In this document: in pieces, positions 22,603-33,528 of the stretch
Numbering within the stretch: position 1 is the first letter of the stretch
Layout: every line of letters starts with the position of its first letter
From: Punica granatum
Taxonomy: Eukaryota; Streptophyta; Magnoliopsida; Myrtales; Lythraceae
DNA: 64,000 bases
Direction of reading: 5' to 3'
Assembly: GCF_007655135.1 (NCBI RefSeq)
Contig: NC_045132.1
Location: 16,492,001-16,556,000 of the forward strand
Translations under genes and position numbers: made by a program
Notes under the pieces: model-generated
What the model was told of the DNA's origin: nothing
The model's database searches: none
Seen by the model: the letters and a program-made list of their open reading frames with translations, nothing else

Positions 22603-25536
22603 ATGGCGGACGACTCTCTTGCGATCGAGAGGAAAGACGAGGACTTCGGCAAGTGCAAATATGGGTGAGAACTGAGCTGCTGCTGCTTCCGTTACTCGAT
22701 CGTTTTCACAGATTATTTAGTTTGATTCGATGTTTATATCCTCTATTTCGCCTGCTTGATTCACTTTTTTTTTCCCTGCTCATTCTGGGGTTTCTTCTCA
22801 GTTGCGAGCACTACCGGAGACGCTGCAGGATTCGAGCCCCCTGCTGCAATCAAGTGTTCACTTGCCGCCACTGCCACAACGAGGCGACGGTAAAACCTAT
22901 GGATCATGTCAACTGATGCCCCTTTTTCTTCTTTAAATAAATTGGTCGTTGACGTGTTTGTTTCGTCATGGTCAGAGCTCGTTGAGCAACCCCAAAGATC
23001 ATCATGAGCTCGTCAGGCATGAAGTTAAACAAGTTCGTATTCCTGATCAATTTCTTCCTCCCCCGTTTCTTCATAAGTATTTTGTTATGCCGAGATTTCA
23101 AAGTTATGATTTTGGCTCGAATGTTTCAGGTCATATGTGCTGTCTGTGATACTGAGCAGGAGGTACTTGTACTCTGCGTGTCTGCGTGCATATGTATGCA
23201 TTATGTTATCACTCTAAAATCTGTCCAGGGTTGCTATAGGCTAAGGACTTGGCAATATTTTCTCCAATCAGGTTGCTCGGGTTTGCTCCAACTGTGGTGT
23301 CAACATGGGAGAATATTTCTGCAGCATTTGCAAATTCTATGATGACGAGGTAATCTTTAACGTAGTATATGCGGTATATTAGTCCTTTTGAATGTCTTGT
23401 GCTTTTCTTGTTAATTTGGATTTGTGTGCGTTACCATTTTTTTTTTTAAATAACTAAGGATAGAATCAATTATTGAGTGGATGTTTGTAACTTGTTGCAG
23501 ACAGCGAAACAGCAGTTTCATTGTGACGAATGTGGAATTTGTAGGTAAGCGAGGTCATACTTGAAGTGAAAAGGTTTTGTCTCACTTTATTAGAAAGTTA
23601 TTAGATCTAAATTGTGCTTTTTGTGGTCCTCTGCATCAGAGTTGGTGGTCGCGAGAATTTCTTCCACTGCCCAACATGTGGTAAGCCATTATTTTTTCTT
23701 ACTTCTATTTTAAGTAAGAATCCTTTTTAACTTCATGGCCGCCCAACTTTTTGTTTTAGCATTTCAATGGATGTTACCAAATTCTGCACGGACTTGATAG
23801 AAGCATTTATTGTGCTCGTTAAGGAGAGCAAAGCCTTTTAAAGGGTTGTCGTTTATGATTTCCTTTTACAAGCGAAAAGAGTTTGGGTTCTGCCACAGTG
23901 AAGGTGATGAAAGTTTTGACTCATGAATTTTGATATCCTCTGAGGGCTATAAGCTGTTAGTGCTCATAATTTTATTTATATGATTTTGGTGGAATTTTCA
24001 CTTGCATATCTGCTTATGTTTTGACAAGTCTAGTTTGTTTTATCTGCTCAATTGTATCTCGTTAGTTTATTCATAGACTTCCCGGATAAGGATCAGTTCT
24101 CCATCATTTGGGAAAGGCTTTCTGTCATTTCAAAATTTTCATGGTTTGGATGTTGTCTACATTTTCCTGATTGAGTCCTTTCTGCTTGTATAGGATCTTG
24201 CTATACAATATCATTGCGCGATAATCACCTATGTGTAGAAAATTCTATGAAGGGCCACTGCCCAGTATGCTATGAGGTTTGTTCCTTACCTCAATAACTG
24301 TTACAAGTTTAGTACTGATTGTCATTGTTAATAACATGAATTTGTAACATCCTGAAACTGTCCTGGCATGGCAGTATCTATTTGACTCAGTTAAGGGGAC
24401 ATCTATCTTGAAGTGCGGACACACAATACACATGGATTGCCTTCGTGAAATGGCAATGCAGAATCAGTAACTTTTCTCTCTATAGCAGTCGATGTTGATT
24501 ATCCATCTAGTAAAAATCAATCAATTATTAACGTTTTCTTCCAAATTACACAGGTATCGCTGTCCGCTTTGCTCCAAGGCAGCTGTAAACATGTCCGACA
24601 ACTGGAGAATGTTAGATGATGAGGTAATGAAAAATTTGAGCATGTCTGTGGTTTTTAATTATGCATATTGTCCATGTAATTTTCAATGTCATGAAGTACC
24701 AATTTTTTTGCAATACTTCTATAACAGAAGATTGGGAATTTTTACCCTTGAATTCTCAGAAGTTTCACAGATCTCTTCTACTCTGAGTTAGCCTATATGG
24801 ACATTTTGACCGTTTGGAATAATAATAATTGCTGTAAGGGTTTGGTTCCTGATTATTTCATCTGATTCATTCTGTTCTGGTGATCTTTCTGGTCAGTAGA
24901 TTGCAGCTACACCAATGCCTGAGGAATACCGATTTGAGGTGATATTCTCCTGTCACTTGATCTTTGCTCTGTTGAAACATGTTATTATTTCCTTTAGCCT
25001 CGTTACCATTGGGTGCTGTGAACTCTTTTTGAAATCTTGCTTATAGCACAGGGCCATATCTTCAGCTTAGTTGAAAGATATTTCAAATCAATGCTGGCTC
25101 AAAAGTTTATTTTTCTTTCGCTGCTGTTATTAGAAAATGATAGAATGCACACGGCAATCACCTGATAACGACTTCAATATCATCATGATTCACAAAACAG
25201 TTTCTTAGACAGATCTCACTGTTTCTATGTAATTAGATATTGTTTTTCTTAACAACACCAGTTTTAACATTTTAGAGCATCCACTACGAAACTTCGGGTC
25301 ATGTCTGGCTCCCATTAAGACCAGCATAAATAAGAAAATTGGAATCTTCTAAAGAAGGTGGTTTAAATTCGCAGGTCTCTATTCTTTGCAATGAGTGCAA
25401 TACAACCGGCAAGGCTCCATTTCACATCTTTGGTCTCAAGTGCAGCCACTGCAGGTCTTACAACACCCGCAGGATTTCAGCTGTAGAACAGCCTGATGTT
25501 GCGACTGTTCCATCTGAAGAGGAACATGAAGACTGA
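22603..25536 (+). CDS. CHY-zinc-finger / RING-H2 E3 ubiquitin ligase, 12 exons
   Basis: Exons by frame and GT/AG: 22603-22664, 22802-22889, 22976-23032, 23130-23162, 23272-23349, 23501-23544, 23640-23680, 24194-24276, 24375-24466, 24554-24623, 24900-24938 and 25375-25536. They total 849 nt for 282 residues. The N-terminal CHY zinc finger starts [16 protein letters not shown] and [15 protein letters not shown] zinc finger follows ([43 protein letters not shown]). A RING-H2 domain runs from CPVC through CGHTIHMDC to CPLC. The C-terminus is a zinc ribbon ([18 protein letters not shown]). This is the domain set of plant RZFP34/CHYR1 and MIEL1 type ligases, which attach ubiquitin to regulators in stress, abscisic-acid and defence signalling. 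Which paralogue this is cannot be decided by eye. All zinc ligands look intact, and the family's usual length (about 270-310) fits. Confidence 0.95.
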
Positions 25537-25980
25537 GATAGGTTGCCTGATGAAAAGAATTGGCCAACTCGTGCTACACATTTTATTCACCCACAGATTT
25601 TTCCTCTAGGTAACTTTGTTCCTTTGAATAGTAGTGACCCTGTTTGTATTACATTGAATTTGCTTAAACGCTCTGGTGGAGGAACTTTTAAATCCTTCCG
25701 AACCGGTAGATTTAATGATCTGGACCTGAACAGGGGCATCTGCAGGTTACTGAGAAGCAGGTCTATTCCTTTTGCTTATTAATAGTTCATGACGTTCGAA
25801 CGTCAAAAGGTCGTTTGAGAATCCTATCCTATCATCATTAATGCTGGTATTGTACAATAATCCTGTCATCACAAGTGCTGGCATTGTATCAAGGCTGGCC
25901 GCTCGCAGATACTCCAGTAATCTGTTACCTGGAGTGCTCCGGGTCAGGCATGTACCCTGTAAATAGTGTCGATTTCTTCC
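25537..25980 (+). other. Probable 3' untranslated region of the CHY/RING gene
   Basis: Sequence after the stop continues without repeats to about 25980. The open frame at 25543-25782 has no family resemblance and directly follows the stop codon. No unambiguous polyadenylation signal was assigned. Confidence 0.4.
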
Positions 25981-26760
25981 GACGGGGTGAGTGATTTGTT
26001 GGATAGGAATTCAGCGAATTAAAATTGGCAAAGAATTGAAAATGAGGGGACAAGGATTGATAGCGGTTCGACTTTGTATTTTGTTTGGTTATCGAATATT
26101 AAAACTCAAAATACCCTGTGAAATTAAGATAATGAATAAATAAACTGTGAAAATAGGAAAAGAAAACGTCTGCCATTTGTCGGTGTGACATTCAAGGGTC
26201 ATCGAGCTTAGATGAGAACTAGGCGTGTGGTAGAGCTCAGATGAGAAGTAGGTGTGTGAGCCATTGTGGCCTACCTGGTCTTGCCCTGATGAGCCTCCGT
26301 ACCCATAGGGAGCCTCACAGAGGAACCTCGAAGCTCGCTAGGTCTGGAGCCCTCTGTGAGGCTCACCGTGAGCTCCGGTGAGGGGCTTGGGCAGAGGATG
26401 TGTTCAGGGCGACAGTGTCTGTGTAAGGTTGGACTGAGGACCCAAATGTGGCTCCGGTGAGGGTGGGCTTGTCATGAGGCTCGCTATGGATGTTGCCCTC
26501 GCGCACAGGAGGTCCTGTGAGCAGTGGCAATGGCGGGGCCACCTAGCCGGGGTGGCTCGAGATTTCATTCTCGGGCGACGGACGAAAATCCGGTTGAAAG
26601 CAAAGGGTTATTTGGTTCTTTTCAATGTGTTTTCCTATTATTCATCGGTTGAAATAGCTAAGCTGAGGTCTGTTAGAATACTTCAACTTCCGGGCTCAAG
26701 GAGAACGAGGAGAGTCCGAATTTAAATTCGAATTCGAATATCGGGTCCAGAAACAAAGCC
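25981..26760. repeat. Repeat-like block with GC-rich core
   Basis: AT-rich margins (GGAATTCAGCGAATTAAAATTGG-like at about 26010) surround a GC-rich core (about 26200-26580) with many GGCTC/GAGCC words. This is the same composition pattern as the TTA-flanked element at 42815-43739. Clear terminal repeats and target duplications were not found, so membership of that family is only suggested. Confidence 0.35.
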
Positions 26761-27230
26761 GGAAGAAGGAATGGCTATTCATCCTCTCAGCTGGGCTGGA
26801 TTTATGAATCCATATTCGCAACTGAGCTGTATGAATTTTAACTTTGTCCACTGGACTCATCCATCAATATGGGGTCTTTGAGTGAGGGTTTGTAGCTTGA
26901 TCTCGGTCGAGGGAATGTTTGTGGATCACTGGATTCAATTCGGGACTTCCGGCTTGAATCCGGTGTCCGTGGATCACTATTTAATATTTGCCAGTTTCTT
27001 CTCTGGTCGGACTTACGATGAATTGATTCTCAAAGCCGAACGATTCTTGCGTATGCTAACTCATCGACTATGCGCGTATCCATCGGGTGATGAAAGAAGG
27101 GCTTGACTAAGCAATATGAGCTGAATCTTCAGGAATTATCGTTTTCACGGGATGATTTTATTCTTTTTATCAGCTTTCACGGGGCATTCAGCTTGATCAT
27201 ATTGCATGCATATCCTGTGATATTATCCGT

Positions 27231-27240
27231 ACACACATAC

Positions 27241-27270
<30 letters not shown>
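27231..27270. repeat. (ACAT)n/(AT)n microsatellite
   Basis: Five ACAT-type units run into nine or so AT units. Confidence 0.85.
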
Positions 27271-27271
<1 letters not shown>

Positions 27272-28491
27272 ACAAAACAACAGAGAAAAAATATAGTTGC
27301 CATCTGTTTTTGTGTATAGAATTTTCTTGAGGTGAGACCGAATAGTAAATCTTCCAAGAAAAGATTCTTTTTTTTTTTTTTTGAGAACATAACAAATAGA
27401 GATGCCATGCCAACGTTAGCAACTGATCTAAATCTTTTCTTTGATTTTTTTAGTTAAGAAATTCATGCATATCTTGTCTCCCCCTCCCCCAATACATTCC
27501 GATGAAATTATGAAAATGAAAAAGTACAAAAGAGAAAATGATTTATTGAAATATTAATTACTTTGTCATCAGCTATAAATGTGGGAATGGAAAGGCCACG
27601 AGTTCCCAGTGCGAGCTAATAGTCAATTGCGTCAGCTAATTTTCTACTATATAAATAAAAACAATCTTATTTAAAGTGGTTGAAAACTTAAACCCCTTTA
27701 AATAGAGTCTCATACTCGAACCTGATAAATAGAAAAAAAAATTCACGCTATAAAAATTTTACTTCTTAATGAATCGACCAATTCAAACTGAATTAATCGA
27801 AATTCATTCGTATTTCAATATTATTGTACAGAAGGGAAAAAAAAAACTTCGTTTTTCAACATAGAATTCGGTAGTGTCTGATTGTGTCTCTTTTCCATTA
27901 CTTATTATATTATGTTTAATTGTTATGATCAACCATAGTCTGTAAATTTACATGCGTCAAGATATTAAAGCAGCTTTTTTTTTCGGTGAATAGGATATTA
28001 AAGCAGCTTGCTCACGCATGCTCCTTATCAAAAGTAAGCTCGCTCACGCATGAGTTAAGGGCATTTTACGCAATCCTTTCGAGCCAGTCCAAATGGATCT
28101 TCGATTAAGTTTCCCGTAGGAATACACATGAATTTTTGCAGGTGTTGCATGAAGAACTAACGCGGCAAATTATGCAATGAAAATCTCTTTTCCCCAGCTC
28201 TCCGTCACCTATGGCTAGCGGAATTAATGAAAGATTAAGAAATATATTTTTTTTCATGGAATATTAATTAATTAAGCATTAAAACAAAATGCAATTAGTA
28301 GCACGCGCACGCACGCACAGGACATATTTTGACCCAGAGGAACCATCGAAGAAAGTGGAAGAAGAAAAGTCCAAATTGCAATTGCTTCACCCCCTCATGT
28401 TTTGACATATATATGACAAATCATCAATTAAAAAAAATAGAGACAAAGATATTACCTTTAATGCGGAAAAAAAAAGACAACTATATGAAAA

Positions 28492-28494
<3 letters not shown>

Positions 28495-28533
<39 letters not shown>

Positions 28534-28540
28534 TATAGAA
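28495..28540. repeat. (AT)n microsatellite
   Basis: More than twenty AT units in a row with one interruption near the end. Confidence 0.9.
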
Positions 28541-29715
28541 AGAGGATGTAGCGTTGGACTTTTCAAGTTGAATTATAATAGTGAAATTTTCCGTATTTTT
28601 TAATTATTAAATTTTTTATTTTGTCGTATTATGTCAATAAATTTCTCCTTCAACCAATTATATGTATATATATATATATGTATATGTAAATTTTGGTTGA
28701 ACAAAGAAATATAAATGAGCAACAAAAAAAGATATAGGATAATGTTGTACGTTCACGCCTGATATTTAGTAAATTTTAGATTTGTTGTATGTGATGGAAT
28801 TATTCATGTTTCTTTATTAGTTATTTAAAATTTTTATTTTATTATACTAGATTCGTACATTTTGTAATTGAGAAAAAGAAAATATAAAGCAATAACCGAG
28901 AAAATGTGGATGGGTCGTTCTTGCTCAACAAGAAATAATAAGTTGGACTCATTAATTAATTTCCACTTGTCGAAGGCTCTCCTCCCTTCTATTTCGTCTC
29001 ATTAACTACTATAGAATTGACAACCTCTACCATGTGAGGTATCTCGTAACATCCCACTTCATAGTTATCCAACCGCACAAATCGCACTTAAAGACCAGAT
29101 TACAAATCAAATCATGACATATTATATGTACCGAGTCAACAATTTCTTTCGGATTTCACTAATCTGACCCAGACGGAACACATTTTCTATTGCTTACATC
29201 TATGCGTGGTTGGAGGCATTTCAACATTAGATTTCCAAGCCGTTGTTTTCCTTTCTTGTATGTCCAATAATTTTCTACATGTGGTACTTATTTTTTAATT
29301 CAAGCAATTAAAATTCCATAGGTCACAGTAAAATATATTAAGCCCTTTTACTAACCGATGAGGTTCCTATCACCATGTACATGCCATGTACTCAATTAAT
29401 TCGACATGACATAAAAGAGTGTTTATCCTAATAATCAACTTAAAAATTCTTCTAATTCATAGATGTCACTCACACAATGTCATAAGTTATTATTTGCACA
29501 TTTACACATTATTTAAGGACATTTATATGTGAGTATTAGAAAGATTATTAAACACACATCTTAAAAGGATTTAACATTTTTGGGACATAAAGCATCACTT
29601 GCCCTGGGGCTTCCAACTGGATATATATCCAATTTTATTTTTACGTACATTATCTTTTTCCTTTTATTGGTAGAAAGGGGATAACACATTAGGAACTAGG
29701 AAGTAGTCTACCAAA

Positions 29716-30034
29716 CCACCAAAGTGGTAACCACCAAGGTGGTAACCTAGATAGTAATGGACTTCGTCTTTCAAAAGGGAGGTCTAAGAGTCGAAATTTG
29801 ACTTAAACACGAAAGTATTTGTATCAGTAGACCCTTATCTTCTACCATACGAGAGCTGTTCTGGTCCACTATGCGCTTTGGTTGGGTCATAATGACCTAA
29901 GTGGGCTATGTCTCATTGAGCCCTTTATCCATTCGGACGAATAGAACATTTCATAGCGGCTGTGGAGCTCCTCTGATCTCCAGAGAGATTGCCACGCTAG
30001 TTTCCCCCTCCCGACCTTTTATTCAGCAGAAAAA
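29716..30034 (+). mobile_element. SINE (tRNA-derived), 319 bp, perfect 18-bp target duplication
   Basis: The 18-bp direct repeat AGGAAGTAGTCTACCAAA lies at 29698-29715 and again at 30035-30052. The body starts with a tandem CCACCAAAGTGGTAA / CCACCAAGGTGGTAA, has an A-box-like GGTAACCTAGATAGTAATGG and a B-box-like GGTCTAAGAGTCGAAATTTG, and ends in an A-rich tail. This is the structure of a plant SINE moved by LINE machinery, and the perfect duplication implies fairly recent insertion. Confidence 0.8.
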
Positions 30035-30052
30035 AGGAAGTAGTCTACCAAA

Positions 30053-31160
30053 AAAGCGGTATTAGTAAAAATATCCGCAGCATAAGGAGCACCAACGAGG
30101 TCCAATAAACTAAGTTAGACTCTTCAATCCTTGCAAAGAAGACGAGTCAAAATAAATAATGCCATGGGAAAAGAAAAGATCATTTCTAGCGAGAAAAACT
30201 AAGTAATCCGCAATTATGTTAACTTTCTGATATACTCATTGGATTTTAAAATCTGTGAAGCGTCAGATAACTCCTACAATTCAAAAAAAGTGGCATAGTG
30301 ATAAACTATCATGCCATGAGCTTTGAATTAGATTACAATTCACGCCCAATTCTAGGTCTAACTTTCACGACGTCATCAGTCCATTATTATACACACGTAT
30401 GTACGTATATAATATATATGTACATATTTATATATCCATGCATGTATATATAGATCCTAGATTCAAGATAGCACTTTCATGAATCCAATGTGTGGGCCCC
30501 AACATTACATGCCATCCCGGCAGCATATGTCGGTGGAGATACCTGACCTGACAACTGCGTAGACAATGAAAAGGAATAAAATTAATTCTTAATTTAGGAG
30601 GAAAAAGTAACATTTTCAAAAAAAAAATTTCACAAAAAATTCTCATTCGTCCATTTGGGACAAAGGGTCGAGAAGAGAAACTGGGAAAATAATACCGGAG
30701 ATTAACACAATAAGGTGGTATGTATAAATTGCAATTAAATGTCAAATAAAAATATAAAAGATGTCAAATTCAGAATTGGGTGTTGCAGACTGCAATATAT
30801 ATTTGCTACTAACGCCTAATATTTTTTCAAAAGTACCTCTAATCAGAATAGGAAAAGTATCACTAATTAGAACCAAAAAGAAAGAAAATGAGAGTAAGAA
30901 TTTGCTATTGAAGCTAGCTTCCTATGTTTGGGTCGGTCGATCGCAAATTTCTTTCACCATTAGCCAGTGATTTTTTTTTTAACAATGACAAAATCCTAGG
31001 GAAAAAAGTGACCATTAAAAGTTTACTCAAACTAAGAAAGATTATGCTTATTGTTTGAGTGATTCACATTTAGATTATCCTTTCCTGCCTTTTTTATTTT
31101 TAAGGACAACATGGGCATCACGAAGGAGAACTACATTGTCCACCACACGTTGACCTTTTA
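30053..31160. other. Intergenic, no gene recognised
   Basis: Low-complexity AT-rich DNA. The open frame at 30428-30745 (minus) has no family resemblance and an amino-acid make-up typical of chance frames. Confidence 0.45.
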
Positions 31161-31164
31161 TAAA

Positions 31165-33300
31165 ACTAGAATATGAAGTCATCCTAAGAAGGGCGAAGGC
31201 ACCTCACCAAAATTTTTGTTATGATTTTATAAACAGCATTGCACAAACTGATGGGTTGGAATTGAGAGATGGATTCGAGAAAGGGGCACTTGGGAATAAG
31301 AGAGATTAGAGTGTCATTGGCCCCCTCCAGAAGAGAACCTCCCTCAAAAACATTTCGAATGAAGTGAATAATGGATTTACCAACAATATCCCAATGTATT
31401 TGAAAGAAGATAGGATGTAGCCCATACGGCCTAGCAGCTTTGCAGGGTTTAAGACTTTTTAAGGAGATCAAGATAGAGAGAGGGAGATCAAATTGCTGGT
31501 TAGCGTCATCTGAGAAATGGTGAATCAAATCCATATTAAAATTGGGTTGGAGGCTCCTTGATTGGTGTTCAAAAGAGTAAAGTTTCATGAAGTAAGAATT
31601 TACCATGGATGCAAGTTGCTCAGGATCCGAGACCCAATTACCGACGGGGGTTTCAAAGAAGAAATTCTTTTTGCAGACCGGTTGACAAATTAGAAACGTG
31701 AAAACATTTAGTGTTCCGATCGCCTTGGAGAAGCCAATCAGTTCGAGATAAGAGACCAGAGCTCCCCCTTATTTTGGAGAATTAACTGATAATCAATTCT
31801 AAGTTCCTCTTCTAGATTAATTAGAAAAGACGAGAGATTGTGAGAGAGGGCCTTTTGAATACTGGCCAAACGAGTCAAGACACGTTTTTTGCGATAGAAA
31901 ACATTTCAAAAGACTTCTTTATTCCAAACAATAACTTTGTGGGTGAAACATTTAACAATATCCGTAAAAAGATGTCTCCCCTCATTCCAAGAATCAGTAA
32001 CGAGATCATAAAATGTAGGATGAGACATCCATATAGTCTCAAAGCTAAAAGGGCGAGAATGGAATGATCGAATATTTGGATTAGACTTGACTAAGATAGG
32101 GCAATGATCAGAATGAACTCTTGGGAGATGGATAACCTCTACACTCGGAAACAACTGTCTCCAAGAGGGGTTGGCCACTGCTCTGTCCAACCTTGTTTTG
32201 GATAAGGGCCCTCGATTCACGAAGAATCCAAGTAAAACGAGGTCCCGAGAACCCCAAACCAGATAAAGAACAATTGCTAAGCATCTCAGCAAAGCAGAGG
32301 GAGCGATTAAGATTAACAGGCCTGCCCCCAAATTTTTTAGAATCATAAAAGATCTTCATTAAAATCTCCAATAGCTACCCAAGGATAGCAACATGCACCG
32401 ACAACAAATTCAAGATTATTCCACAACAACAATCACTCGTTAACCCTGGGACTAGCATAAATGGCAGAGAGAAGCCAAGAAAGATTAAAGCGATGTACCT
32501 CAATAATGACAAGAATCTCCTATTTTGTAGAGCCAACTATGGGCGTTCGGGTCCGGATACCATTTTTTTTCATGATATCTGTAAGGAAATAGGTTCCAAG
32601 ATTTTGGAACCAGATCCTACCATGTTGAGTCCTGGAACCGTAACCTATATTATATCATATGTTCCGGGTACCCTATTGTAACTTGTAAATATTTTTGTCT
32701 CGCTAAATAAAACTGAAAAATGTCTCATCCATAATCATATCTATAATAAAGAGTAATATGTCTCATTATACCATCCACAAAAATAAATATCCATAATACG
32801 ATCAGGTCTCACCGAGAAAACACCGAGATCGTCGAAGCAAAACTACCAACGATAAGGATTGTGAGGCTTTTACCTAGAGAAAGAGAGATGAGAGATGATG
32901 GTAAAGTAAAAAGGAAAAATATATCTGAATATAACTAAAGAAAATTATTATTAGATTCGGGTACCGGTTCTGAGTACTCATACGAGAATTAAAACCTGTT
33001 TTTTTCGGTTCCTTACTTTAATACCTGAACCCTATCCCATTTTCAATACGAACTACTCGAATTTTACCATAATAGATAGGTTCCGATCGATTTCAGATAT
33101 ACCCGATATCTGTACACGCTCCCTGGAGCGTCCACTTTCACGAGGCCTGAGTACCACATTAAGAGGATTCCACCCTTGTGACCTATGGACTGGGTAACTT
33201 CATATTTATCAAAGAGCAGTCTGCTAGCAATCAAGTCAGCTCTTTCTTTTTCAAGTCGAGTCTCAGTGAAGGTACAATACCTAGTAGTTGTTATCACTGC
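31165..33300 (-). pseudogene. LINE (non-LTR retrotransposon) fragment: endonuclease and start of RT
   Basis: Minus-strand reading from right to left gives the N-terminal part of the AP-endonuclease-like domain (TETRLEKER, GHKGGILLMWYSG, 33110-33300). Then, beyond an insertion, come PWVAIGDFNEDLL (about 32365-32400) and the endonuclease C-terminal blocks KTRLDRAVANPSW and HLPRVHSDHCPILV (about 32095-32230). The first RT blocks follow at 31184-31606 (LKPCKAARPYGLHPIFFQIHW, LISLIPK, FQPISLCNAVYKIITKIL). RT stops before its catalytic FADD. The piece is 3'-truncated and frame-broken, so it is dead. Confidence 0.85.
32520..33112. mobile_element. Unclassified ~0.6-kb insertion in the LINE endonuclease
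   Basis: The endonuclease reading is lost between about 32520 and 33112 and resumes on both sides, so this AT-rich block was inserted. Its two ends share partial similarity in opposite orientation (CGGGTCCGGATACC near 32550; GGGTACCGGTTC near 32960; GGTTCC near 33080), suggesting a small DNA element. Exact ends and target duplication were not resolved. Confidence 0.5.
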
Positions 33301-33528
33301 CGAAATATCTGTTTGTAGGATTCGAGAAGAGTGTGAACATATAAAGATTCTTCAACGCTACCTAACCGATTGTGAAAGATTACAGAAAAAAGAAAGAAAA
33401 AAGATTTTTAAATTTTTGAATAATAACGACAATAATAAAGTAATAATTAAATAAATGCAGACAGATAGCGGGTTAACCGTCAGTCAGTGGACTGTGTCTT
33501 TCGGACATCCTCCGAGAAGTACGGAGAC
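33301..33528. other. Upstream region of the CONSTANS-like gene
   Basis: Short AT-rich region between the LINE remnant and the start codon at 33529. No motif is claimed. Confidence 0.35.

Larger units (their letters stand above)
26761..29697. other. Gene-free AT-rich region with microsatellites
   Basis: No supported gene. It contains simple repeats (ACAT/AT at about 27231-27270, CGCA at about 28302-28318, AT at about 28495-28540) and poly-T runs. A short SINE-like B-box (GGTTCGAGTAT on the minus strand, about 27710-27725) is too isolated to call. Confidence 0.5.

Noticed and set aside
29716..30034. Possible true tRNA gene from A/B boxes
   Set aside because: No acceptor-stem pairing or cloverleaf; the flanking 18-bp duplication and A-rich tail mark it as a SINE.
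30428..30745. 105-codon minus-strand frame
   Set aside because: Composition looks random, no family pattern and no flanking gene structure.
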